Assembly: GCF_032452875.1 (NCBI RefSeq)
Contig: NC_083869.1
Location: 82,268,501 to 82,332,500 of the forward strand
DNA: 64,000 bases
Origin: Bos javanicus
Taxonomy: Eukaryota; Chordata; Mammalia; Artiodactyla; Bovidae
Direction of reading: 5' to 3'
A program made the translations under genes and the position numbers. Of this stretch, positions 1 to 9,744 are shown piece by piece. Position 1 is the first letter of the stretch; every line of letters begins with the position of its first letter. Below the pieces are notes generated by a model that saw only the letters and a program-made list of their open reading frames with translations, did no database searches and was not told the origin of the DNA.

Positions 1-361
1 TTTCTAAAAAATCATCCTTAGAGATACTGCTTTAAATTTTTGGTCTAATGTAACCATTTCAACTCATGTTTTTATTTTAGCCATTCCTTATCATAAACGA
101 ATCTGACTAGCTCACCTTAGGTGGCTCATTGTCATTCAGGAGAGTAAGACTGAGCAAGTTAATGAAATTTTCTTTGCCTGATCTTCTCCAGTGGTAAATT
201 TAAAATATACCTGTTCAGCCTTTATTGCTGGGCCCCTAGGATTTGTAACCAATAAATATTAGAATTCATTAATGTGAAAAATACTGAGGGACTAAATGTT
301 TCCCCAAATGTTCAACATGTTAATTTAAGAGTTTTACTACTCATAATTTAAGCTTACGTTT

Positions 362-363
<2 letters not shown>

Positions 364-395
<32 letters not shown>
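364..395. repeat. (TA)n microsatellite
   Basis: About 16 uninterrupted TA units in AT-rich flanks. Likely polymorphic. No function can be inferred. Confidence 0.95.
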
Positions 396-397
<2 letters not shown>

Positions 398-1455
398 TTT
401 AGCTTATGGATTTTAACTCCTTCGTGTTTTGTAAATATGCTTACCTATTCTTTTGTACCCTTTTTTCATATTTCTTCTTAAATATGATTAGGTTTGCAAA
501 TCTTGCAGATTTTCACTACAGTTTTCCATTTAAAATCTCCAACATGTTCATCCTTCATTTTTCTCCTATTTGTTGGTTAGAAAGTACACTAATATCATCT
601 TTAGAATGACCTAATGAGTACCAACATACTGATAAGTCTTGTCAGTATCTGGCAACCCTGCCGTGACTGATAAGAAATAAATCATAGCCAACATCAATGT
701 GAGAGGAAAGCTCTATTGTAGAAGAAAATTCATTCTGCTGTGTATATTGGGTTTCTGAATACAGAACTAAATTACATCAGTAAGAAGTTTCATAGTAGCA
801 GTGTGTTTAGATTGGTCTATGAGAGAAGGTATCTACAATCTAATAAAATTCTTTCATAATATTTATTTATTTTTATTTTTATAAAGTTATTTAATAAGTC
901 TTATAAAGATAAAGAAATGTAAGGGAAAGGGAAACTAGTTTTTTTTTTTTTTCATTCATGCTGAAACTATGTAGCTGAGACAAATTTAAGTGTAGCAGAA
1001 ATGGCTGGGAATATCAACTCTTCACTAGTCTTTTCATTGTATATTAACTCCTTAGTAGTCTCTCATGTTAAATGGGAAAAGCATGTAGAACACTCAAAAA
1101 TATTTCTGCAGTATCTTACCCTCAAAGTAAGCATCTACTTTTGCCTCAGTCTCCAAGGAAAATCCTTCCTCATAGGATTTGCATCACAGAGGAATATTTC
1201 TCTTTATAAGTCCCGTTCTAAGTTTTGTACTCCCAAAATGATAAGCTCTCTTTGGACTAAGTATCTATCATTTCATATTTCTTCATTAAGTGACTTTACC
1301 ACCGAAGTCTTTCCTGTAACACTTTTGGTAATACCATGGAATACCCACCACCTACCATCACCACATTCATTTCATTCTAAAAAAAATTATCTCAATGAAT
1401 ACCCCAAAGCAATAAAGTTGACTAAAAGCCTAATTTTAATTATAGCTAGAAGGAG

Positions 1456-1477
1456 TGTGTGTGTGTGCGTGTGTGTT
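1456..1477. repeat. (GT)n microsatellite
   Basis: About 11 GT units with one GC interruption. Confidence 0.9.
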
Positions 1478-2057
1478 TTGATAGTCAAGTATAGTATGCT
1501 AAAGGCTTTACAGTACTTAACCATATGTAACTTTGGCCTGTTGGCATGGGCTCCTGTCATCTAGGGGTAACATAAATAAAAAGTAAAGACAATAGTTTCA
1601 AGATATTTTTGGTTTTACTTGATGTCAACTTTCCTCAGGACAGCCTACTGAGGAGCAAAAGCAAACAACCCTAAGAGACCTTACTCATAAATAACCTTGC
1701 AGATGACATTCTCACTCTCCACTACAAGAGGTTCAGATACTTCAAAAGCTAATTGAAATATATATGTTTACCAGCTCCTCTATGTAATTTCTGCATGTAT
1801 TTCCTTTTTTCCAATTTGCTTATTTGGAAATGACAAGTCATTTTCCAAGAGAAGACTCAATTAGACCTCTATTGCTAAAGAAGAATCTCTCAAAACTAGC
1901 ATTTTTCTCTAATGCTTTGTGCCTGAGACTTAAGGAGTCTATTAAAAAGGCAGGATTTTCTTATTAGAATGCACAGACTTGATGATTGTGTCAGAATAAC
2001 AGTTACCAGCATTGTAGAATTTAAAAAAATCAAAGCAAAACTCCATTAAATGTCACT

Positions 2058-2324
2058 GCTGCTGCTGCTAAGTCGCTTCAGTCGTGTCCGACTCTGTGCA
2101 ACCCCATAGACGGCAGCCCACCAGGCTCCCCCCATCCCTGGAATTATCCAGGCAAGAACACTGGAGTGAGTTCCCATTTCCTTCTCCAATGCATGAAAGT
2201 GAACGTGAAGTCGCTCAGTCGTGTCTGACTCTTAGCGACCCCATGGACTGCAGCCTACCAGGCTCCTCCATCCATGGGATTTTCCAGGCAAGTGTACTGG
2301 AGTGGGGTGTCATTGCCTTCTCCA
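2058..2324 (-). mobile_element. Bov-A2 SINE
   Basis: Dimeric Bov-A2, read on the minus strand: two diverged Bov-A monomers related to the BovB 3' end, with a CAG-repeat 3' tail that appears here as GCTGCTGCT at 2058. Flanked by a 13-bp duplication (ATTAAATGTCACT at 2045-2057, ATTAAATGTTACT at 2325-2337; one mismatch), which fixes the borders. Several CpG sites survive, so it is fairly young. Short open frames inside are SINE sequence, not genes. Confidence 0.93.
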
Positions 2325-2563
2325 ATTAAATGTTACTAAGAATACAATTTATAGAAAGAGATGAAATGGCTAAGATATAATTTTAAACCAAAACAATATT
2401 GAAAGTTCTAGTTTAAATATAATCATTTCAAAATCACTATTTTTAAAAGTACTAAAATAAAATACTTCCACTATTTCCATGGTAAATTTTTTTCATTTTA
2501 TTCAACTTACTATTTGGTTCTTTTGTCTTGTTTTTCTTCTCATGGCATCAGAAATATATCTAT

Positions 2564-2862
2564 GCTGCTGCTGCTAAGTAGCTTCAGTTGTGTCTGACTC
2601 CGTGCGACCCCATAGACGGCAGTCCACCAGGCTCAGCCGTCCCTGGGATTCTCCAGGCAAGAACACTGGAGTGGGTTGCCATTTCCTTCTCCAATGCATG
2701 AAAGTGAAAAGTGAACGTGAAGTCGCTCACGCATGTCCGACTCTTAGCGACCCCATACCCCGACTCTTAGTCCGACTCTTAGGACTGCAGCCTACCAGGC
2801 TCCTCCATCCATGGGATTTTTCAGGCAAGAGTACTGGAGTGGGGTGCCATTGCTTTCTCCAA
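2564..2862 (-). mobile_element. Bov-A2 SINE with internal micro-triplication
   Basis: Second antisense Bov-A2, about 240 bp from the previous one. It is longer than the usual ~275 bp because CCGACTCTTAG occurs three times, at 2737-2747, 2760-2770 and 2772-2782, where other copies have it once. A short direct repeat (ATCTAT, 2558-2563 and 2865-2870) probably marks the target site. Confidence 0.92.
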
Positions 2863-3029
2863 ACATCTATAGCAGTCATTAAATTGCTATCATTTATTTT
2901 TGGTACTTTTTGGTTTATTTCAAACACAGAAATTACAATAATTACTATTGATTTAGAGACTTCACTGGTTGCATTGCTCAATATACATTTTTCTGTATAT
3001 AATTGTTCTAACAACTTTCTGATTCATTT

Positions 3030-3112
3030 AGCTGATGACAAAACTGAGGAGCAAGGTAAAAACAAACATATGCAAGGTCTTATAGCTGGTTAAGTGAATT
3101 AGCCAAGATTCA
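3030..3112 (-). repeat. MIR-like fossil SINE (antisense)
   Basis: The order 'gatgacaaaactgagg' then 'gcaaggtcttatagctgg' then 'gccaagattcaaa' follows the antisense MIR core (GATGAGGAAACTGAGG, AAGGTCACACAGCTAG, CAGGATTCGAA) at the divergence expected of an ancient mammalian tRNA-derived SINE. The family call is by eye. Confidence 0.5.
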
Positions 3113-3184
3113 AAGTTCTTTTTTGAAATGTACATTTTCTGTTCATTTTCTTTGCATAATAATTGAAAGGACTTTAGTTATCAT

Positions 3185-3305
3185 TAAGTCCAAACAGCTT
3201 ATTATAATGATGAAGAAACTGAGGTTCCCAGAGGTTAAGTGGATGACCACCAGGAGGTTTGAGGCATAGCTTGAACATCAACTAGTTGCCCCTAAGCCAT
3301 TAATT
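3185..3305 (-). repeat. MIR-like fossil SINE (antisense), second copy
   Basis: 'gatgaagaaactgaggttcc' followed by 'agaggttaagtggatgacc' matches the antisense MIR core. The remainder is too diverged to place. It lies about 70 bp from the previous MIR-like segment, so two insertions or one split element are both possible. Confidence 0.5.
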
Positions 3306-4289
3306 GTAATAATTGTTACATTTGCAGGTTTAGTTGCTGTGTCCTAGCATTTCCAAACATGAATTAGTACGATGGCAGTGTAGCTGATTGTTTTCCTCCT
3401 CATACTAGTGTTGCTCTCATCTTTCATACAACTTCAATACCTTTCTTTACGGTGGCTAGTAAACTCTCTTAGAATAATCATCTCTGGAAATGTTTGTGTT
3501 CCAGAAAATCCAGAGAGTAAAAGATTGGAGAAAATTGTTGAAAATCTCCAGAAAGTCTAGAGGAAGTTCTAAGGATGAGGTCTTTGAATTTGGTTAGAAA
3601 TGCAATCAGGTTTAATCTTTAGGTAGATAATTGTATCATTCAAGTGTAGGAAGAATTGAAATCATTTTAAATGGGTGAAGAGTACTAGCCTTTTTCCTCC
3701 ATCAAGGATGTTTTAGACGATTTTCTCAATTAGTGTAATAGAAGAAAAATCATTACTCTCGAGAAATGAAGCTGTTAATACATCCTACTAAATTGCAAGA
3801 AGTTTTGAAGTGTGTTTACAAAGAGCAGATTTGCAAGCCTTGCAGGTCAAAATTTGAAAAGCATGTTAGTCGAATGTTTGAAAGTCTTTTAAACAAAAAC
3901 AATATTTATTTGAGCCTCACCGTGCCCAGTGAAACCAAGCACAGCAGTGAAAAGTAAAGGTTGAATTAATGTCAGCAACTTGAACAAGAAAATGAGCAGT
4001 AACTCAGCAGCATGTATTTCTTATTTTCATATGAATATTTATTTCACACTATCTGCTCCCCTGTAGCTCATCATCTTACTTTTAGAACAGATAATTTTTA
4101 TTGCAGGGTACTTTCCTAATTCCCCTGGAATACAGAGATGTTTGATAATTTTTTACCATTCACTTATATAAATTTTATACATATGCATATTTTGATTGCC
4201 TTGTTTTCAGTTAATATCAAGAGATTATTAAAGTGAAACAAAACTAAGCAGTAGAGTTTGTGTATAGATGTCTATTGTCTCAATAATAC
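3306..4289. other. Unique DNA, nothing recognised
   Basis: No repeat family or exon recognised. A 63-codon open frame (3766-3957) has several cysteines but no motif I can name and no splice context that stands out. Confidence 0.5.
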
Positions 4290-4795
4290 TATATAATGAT
4301 TACTCTAAAATCAATGGCTCAAAACTATAAGTATGTAGCACACAGGATAGTAGGCTAGTCACTTACACTGACTCAAGGGTACAGTTGTTTTGACCCCAGG
4401 TGGGCTCTCTCACACATTTAATATTTGGATGTGTCTTGGCTGCCTGTTGCCCGGTTCTTGACTAGATTGTCCAGAGTGATTCAGCATCCTCCAACAGGCC
4501 AGCCTAACCAGGTTCTCATGTTGAAGCAGAAGAGTATGTGTAAATAAGTGAAAATACAAAGCCCATGAGAGCCAGGCTCAGAACCAGACACTGGCCACTT
4601 CTGACTCATTCCAGTAGTCAGTACAACTTACAGGCCACACATATCCAGAGAAAGGAGAAACAGACTCCATATCTTTAGTGAGATGTGGTACAAATCGTAT
4701 GGCAAAAGGTGGAGATTTACAATCCATTCCATGAAAATATTGCAATAAAGTCAGTTTTGTCTTAGTGAAATATTGTGTGACATTCAATGCTTTCA
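4290..4795 (+). repeat. Ancient repeat, probably hAT-Charlie-type nonautonomous DNA transposon
   Basis: The order of segments (ggtgggctctctcacacat, gcatcctccaacaggcc, agcctaaccaggttctcatg, gaaacagactccatatct, ggtacaaatcgtatggcaaa) follows a common old mammalian DNA-transposon-derived repeat. Divergence is high and no terminal inverted repeat is certain. Family assignment from memory only. Confidence 0.35.
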
Positions 4796-4887
4796 TGAGT
4801 TAAGACAGTTTAATTTAGATTAAAATTGTTCTACAGTATATAAAACTTCTTAGAATTACAGATGAAGGGAAATTTTTTATTATAAAA

Positions 4888-5050
4888 ATTGTTACTAATT
4901 TTAAGGTCTTTTAATGGACATTTATTAAACGTTTATGTGTACATTGCACTATGTGTTGGGGGCAAAATGATGACCAACCCACTCAAGGTAGTTCAAGGTA
5001 GACGGTTAATTTTTACATTACCTTCACAGAACTTACAATATAGTAAATCC
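4888..5050 (+). repeat. Possible ancient LINE2/MIR-class 3'-end fossil
   Basis: The run 'acatttattaaacgtttatgtgtacattgcactatgtgttgggggc' followed by 'ttcacagaacttacaatatag' resembles the old mammalian repeat with the core TATTGAGCACCTACTATGTGCCAGGCACTG. It is heavily decayed. The surrounding 4796-6151 holds nothing else I recognise. Confidence 0.3.
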
Positions 5051-6151
5051 AATAGCATCATTCAAAATCCTCAAAACTTAAAATTTTATAGAATTAAAGA
5101 TAAAAAGCTAGTGGATGACAGTGACCATTAATCCATTGTTAGAATTAAAAATACATTTAGAATGGAAAGCACGGTATACAAGCTGATTACCATTAGGAAA
5201 AAGAACATCAGATAAATGTACAGGGAATATTTAAAATGTGTATATTTTCCTTAATATGATTCCTTAATATGAATTTCCAGGATAATTTGTTGACAAATTT
5301 TTTATTATTTGTAAAAGAAACATTTAGATAGGCAAAACAGTAATTATTAGACATATCTTGTAGATAAACTTAATTTAGAACAGTTATCTATTAGTAATTT
5401 GTTCTTTTTCCTCATCTCATGTGTGTTGGATTTAGGACATTAAGTCTATGGCACCTGATAGCTAGTCTAATGTTCTGTCCTTATAAAGTCTAGCTTAAGT
5501 TATTTTCTAAAACAAATGGGGTTCCTATTCATATATGATTGTTCACACTGTGCCACTGTGAGACTTCATGAGAATTCTTTTCATTAATGACAGTTAAGCT
5601 ATGTTTTCTCTGGCATACATTTGAATTAGAAGAGTGTATTTATGGCTCTTATCCCACTTGAAAAATTAAAGGTGACCTAATATTCCTCACTTTCACTTTC
5701 ATTTAATATTCCTCAAAATGGAATTTAAGATATACCCAGTGATTTGCAAGAGGTTGTTCAAGTTTTATTACTTTTGGAAATCATAGAGTTATTTGAGATA
5801 TCAGTCTCTCTTTACTATGTCTCCATGAGTACTGTGAAGCATCTCTGAAAACCATTCTTATTGAATACTAAAGTGAGGTGCTAGCCTGTAGCACACGTGC
5901 ATAATTCATAAAGGAAATAGTTACCTGGCTCTAGCACCCCACAGCTAGGCTAGTGAAATATATACAAGATGTAGAGGTGGGAGGACTCCAGAAGGAAAGC
6001 TTAGTTGAGCCCTGCTGTCCATGTTCAACCAAGGCAGAGAGTACAGAGGTGTCTGCTGCTTGCAAGACAGGCTGAAACTGGACCACCTGGAGAGCCTGAC
6101 GTGTATTATCTGCATTTTGAGAACTGTCAGGACCTGTGCTGGGTTAATGCC
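5051..6151. other. Unique DNA, nothing recognised
   Basis: AT-rich and without a recognisable exon or repeat. The 5900-6150 part is a little more GC-rich, but no LTR boundaries or promoter are visible. Confidence 0.5.
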
Positions 6152-6190
6152 TGAGAATGTTAGCGTAGCTAATGGTGGGTCAAAAATAGA
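6152..6190. repeat. Left copy of a 39-bp imperfect direct repeat flanking a BovB end
   Basis: Aligns without gaps to 6507-6545 (31 of 39 positions identical by eye) and abuts the BovB fragment. Read as an unusually long target duplication that has since diverged. Confidence 0.6.
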
Positions 6191-6506
6191 ACAGTAAGGA
6201 GATCAAGTCAGTCAATCCTAAAGGAAATCAACCCTGAATATTCATTGGAAGGATTGATGCTGAAGTTCAAGCTCCAATACTTTGGCCACGTGATGCAAAG
6301 AGTCAACTCATTGAAAAAGACCATGATGCTGGGAAAGACTGAGGGCATGAGGAGAAGGGTTGACAAAGGATGAGATAGTTGGATGGCATCACCGACTCTG
6401 GACATGAGATTGAGCAAACTCAGGGAGATAGGACAGGAAGGATAGGAAGCCTGACACGCTGCAATTCATGGGGCTGCAGAGTCAGACATGACTGAACAAA
6501 AACAAA
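6191..6506 (+). mobile_element. BovB (RTE) LINE, 3' end only
   Basis: About 316 bp of BovB 3' sequence: aaggagatcaagtcagtc..., gctccaatactttggccac, ggatggcatcaccgactc, and a decayed terminal cagagtcagacatgactga. It covers only the extreme C-terminal coding remnant and 3' end, with no catalytic region. It lacks the clean ACTGA-repeat tail of younger copies and is well diverged. Confidence 0.9.
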
Positions 6507-6545
6507 TGAGAATGTTAAAATAGATAATGGTCTGTCAAAAAGACA
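6507..6545. repeat. Right copy of the 39-bp imperfect direct repeat
   Basis: Partner of 6152-6190, beginning TGAGAATGTTA in both. The eight differences are interspersed. Confidence 0.6.
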
Positions 6546-6815
6546 AAGTGTAGGGATCTATGTTTTTAAACTTATCTAGACTTACATCATGGAAGGCAAA
6601 GAATATGATTTGGGTGCCAGTGAAAATTTGAATCATTTAAAAAACTACTCAGTAATACAAACTGGGAGGAAAATAAGTCTAATACTGTGGGGCAGGTAGA
6701 ATCCAAAATACATTTTATTTTACTGCATCCATATCATGTTCTCTGACATACTGGTTAAATTTCTTATGCCACTTCAATTCATAGTATGGTTTCCTTTGTG
6801 TGTTGCTTTTTAAAA

Positions 6816-6945
6816 TGTTTATTTATTTATTTTTTTGGTGTGATATAATTTTATTTTATTTTTTAACTTTACAATATTGTATTGGTTTTGCCATATATCA
6901 ACATGAATCTGCCACAGGTATACACGTGTTCCACATCCTGAGCCC
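6816..6945 (-). mobile_element. L1 3'-end fragment, 130 bp, severely 5'-truncated
   Basis: The antisense strand carries the ruminant L1 3' terminus (here seen as acaatattgtattggttttg, gccacaggtatacacgtg, ttccacatcctgagcc) with a T-rich strand representing the A tail. A 20-bp duplication with one mismatch (6796-6815 and 6946-6965, sharing TGTTGCTTTTTAAAA) brackets it exactly, so this is a complete, extremely short L1 insertion and not an eroded remnant. Confidence 0.9.
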
Positions 6946-7172
6946 TTGTTTGTTGCTTTTTAAAAAGTCAGTATGATAGAGCTTACTTTTTTCTACTACT
7001 GGATTTTTATATTTAGTATTTCAAATGCTGCATAATACAGGTGATTTCCTTCCTGTGTCTGGAAATTTAGGTAGGCTTCTATTGTTCTGGTTCTTTCTTT
7101 TTATTTATTTAATTATTTTAGCCACTTAATGTAATCCTGAAACTAACATAATGGTTTCATATGCCCTTCTTT

Positions 7173-7446
7173 CGGAGAAGGCAATGGCAACCCACTCCAA
7201 TACTCTTGCCTGGAAAATCCCATGGATGGAGGAGCCTGGTAGGCTGCAGTCCATGGGGTCGCGAAGAGTCAGACACGACTGAGCGACTTCACTTTCACTT
7301 TTCACTTTCCTGCATTGGAGAGGGAAATGGCAACTCACTCCAGTGTTCTTGCCTGGAGAATCCCAGGGATGGGGGAGCCTGGTGGGCTGCCATCTGTGGG
7401 GTCGCACAGAGTCGGACACGACTGAAGTGACTTAGCAGCAGCAGCA
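7173..7446 (+). mobile_element. Bov-A2 SINE
   Basis: Full dimer in sense orientation from GGAGAAGGCAATGGCAACCC to the CAG-repeat tail, flanked by a perfect 10-bp duplication GCCCTTCTTT (7163-7172 and 7447-7456). Several CpGs survive. Confidence 0.95.
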
Positions 7447-7689
7447 GCCCTTCTTTTAAATCATTGATTCCCAAGCTTCATGCCATATTTTTTTTTAAAC
7501 AAGTGCTAGTTTGTATGACCTAATATTTTAAAACATGTACTTTGTATATGAAAAGTATGGGATTGCAAAGATTATTTTTACTCATTAAATAAACGCAGTG
7601 TGAATGCTTCTGGTAACATCAGATCTCATAGCAATTTCTTATTGAATCTAACTATGATTATTTTTCCATTAATGATTTATTTAAATAAA

Positions 7690-7945
7690 TAATTGTTGCT
7701 CTACAGTTTGGTATGACATGGAGCCAGACAAACCAAACCAAGGACTCTGTTTACTATAGCTCTCCCAATTTCCTTTTTCATATTTATAAAAGTGTTCTCC
7801 TCCCCTTGTTATGAGAGGACTTGCATATGGGTCACTGTGGTTGCAGACCCCAAATTGTAATTCTCTGCTGTTCCCAAATAACCTGTATTTGCTGGAGAAA
7901 TATTTGGGAATCTCTGTGTTTTAGGTTAACATTTCAGAAATGCCA
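7690..7945 (+). repeat. Possible 3' part of an old ERV1-type solo LTR
   Basis: 'tttataaaagtgttctcctcc' followed by 'ggttgcagaccccaaattg', 'ctgctgttcccaaataacctg' and a final 'aatctctgtgttttaggttaac' has the look of an ERV1-like LTR: TATA-like box, R/U5 region and a degraded polyadenylation signal. No internal viral genes and no paired LTR are visible. It is a non-coding relic if the call is right. Confidence 0.35.
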
Positions 7946-8313
7946 TGTTGACTTGAAAAAAAATGTAGAATGTCTGTTAATTTAAATAATCTATGTATGT
8001 TGTATAAACAGAAGAAATAGTGTCATACTTTCTTTTTTGACCATATTTTAATTTCACTTTTGTCTCCATTATTATTATCTATAATATGAATGAATATATG
8101 CATACATTCTATTATTTATATGTACATATTGTGTTATGTTGGGAACATGCAATTTCTGATAATAAAATTCTTTTCATCTAACTTTTTGTCATATTACCAA
8201 CAGTATTTCTTTTCCCAAAAGAGACTGGGCTTGGACAACACAAAGAAAAAATCTACAACAGTGTATATTGGAATTCTCATTATCAGCAGCAATTTTTACA
8301 CAAACACATTCTT

Positions 8314-8988
8314 ATGATCATGGCATCTGGTCCCATCACTTCATGGGAAATAGATGGGGAAACAGTGGAAACAGTGTCAGATTTTATTTTGGGGGGGCTC
8401 CAAAATCATTGCAGATGGTGATTGCAGCCATGAAATTAAAAGATGCTTACACCTTGGAAGGAAAGTTATGACCAACCTAGATAGCATATTCAAAAGCAAA
8501 GACATTACTTTGCCAGCAAAGGTCCGTCTAGTCAAGGCTATGGTTTTTCCTGTGGTCATGTATGGATATGAGAGTTGGACTGTGAAGAAGGCTGAGCACC
8601 GAAGAATTGATGCTTTGAACTGTGGTGTTGAATAAGACTTTTGAGAGTCCCTTGGACTGCAAGGAGATCCAAGCAGTCCATTCTGAAGGAGATCAGCCCT
8701 GGGATTTCTTTGGAAGGAATGATGCTAAAGCTGAAACTCCAGTACTTTGGCCACCTCATGTGAACAGCTGATTCATTAGAAAAGACCCTGATGCTTGGAG
8801 GGATTGGGGGCAGGAGGAGAAGGGGACGACAGAGGATGAGATGGCTGGATGGCATCACCAACTAGATGGACATGAGTCTCAGTGAACTCCGCATGTTGGT
8901 AATGGACAGGGAGGCCTGGCGTACTGGGATTCATGGGGTCGCAAAGAGTCAGACACGACTGAGCAACTGAACTGAACTGAACTGAACA
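8314..8988 (+). mobile_element. BovB LINE, 5'-truncated 3' end
   Basis: About 675 bp starting in the BovB post-RT coding region (gatcatggcatctggtccca) and ending in a (CTGAA)n tail with CpGs such as gacacgactgag preserved. A 93-codon frame (8354-8635) keeps most of the BovB C-terminal protein before breaking. A run of seven G at 8391-8397 replaces a site that varies between BovB copies in this window. Confidence 0.93.
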
Positions 8989-9315
8989 AGTTAGAACCTA
9001 AGAAAGATGAGTTATTCCCTATGCATTTTTGTTTTTGTGATACCATGTAACAGATGGAATTTTATGTTGTGTTACATTAGTACAATGTTAAATTTCAATT
9101 TCAATTAATAATCTTTATACTTTTCTTTTATGCACATGGGGTATTTTAATCATTTATTTCCCTTCTAATTAGTTTTTATTGCTGAATTCATTCTGAATCA
9201 GGAAGTCATTAGATTCTCAAACATTCACTGGCTGAATTTACTTATGCTCTAATAAAATTAATTAGTCCTTTGAAAAAATATGATGCAATTTTTATTTTGA
9301 TCAAGCTAGTATTAA
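8989..9315. other. Unique AT-rich DNA
   Basis: No gene or repeat recognised. Confidence 0.5.
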
Positions 9316-9545
9316 ATTGGGGATTCCTTGGTTGCTCAGAAGATAATGAATCTATATGCACTGCAGGAGACAGGAAACATCATTAGAATTCCTGGATCAG
9401 GAAGAGCTCCTGGAGAAGGGAATGGCTACCCGCTCTAGCATTCTTGCCTGAAAAATTCCAAGGACAGAGGAGCCTGGAAGGCTACAGTCTATAAGGTTGC
9501 AAACAGTTGGACAAGCCTGAGCATGACTAAGTGACTGAGCAGGCA
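9316..9545 (+). mobile_element. Bov-tA SINE (diverged)
   Basis: A tRNA-derived head (ggggattccttggttgctcag, then ctgcaggagacaggaaac where the B-box region should be) is fused to a BovB-derived body (gctcctggagaagggaatgg, aggagcctggaaggctacag). The B box is decayed, so RNA polymerase III activity is unlikely. Confidence 0.85.
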
Positions 9546-9744
9546 CACAGACCTATACCTATAAATAGTTGATAGGTAGAGATAATGCCAGACAATTAAG
9601 CCTTTGCTCTCCAGTAGGGAAATATTTCTTTTCTTTTCTTTTATTTCTGTCTTTAGCAAACTCTTAACCCTTTAAAACCCAATTCTCATATCTTTTAGAT
9701 GTGAAGGCTTGATATATAAAAACAAACAAAAAAAAAAACAAACA

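Larger units (their letters stand above)
1..2044. other. Unique AT-rich DNA, no gene recognised
   Basis: No exon, RNA gene or familiar repeat family is recognisable here apart from simple repeats. The longest open frame (1001-1564, 187 codons) runs straight through a GT microsatellite, giving a poly Cys-Val tract, and has no recognisable domain, so I treat it as chance. Confidence 0.6.

Noticed and set aside
364..395. TA tract as a replication origin or matrix-attachment site
   Set aside because: Simple microsatellite. Nothing in the flanks supports a specific function.
1001..1564. 187-codon plus-strand open frame as a gene
   Set aside because: It reads through a GT microsatellite (Cys-Val run), has no recognisable domain and lies in unique AT-rich DNA without promoter or splice context.
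7690..7945. Complete endogenous retrovirus
   Set aside because: Only one LTR-like end is visible; no gag, pol or env remnant and no second LTR nearby.
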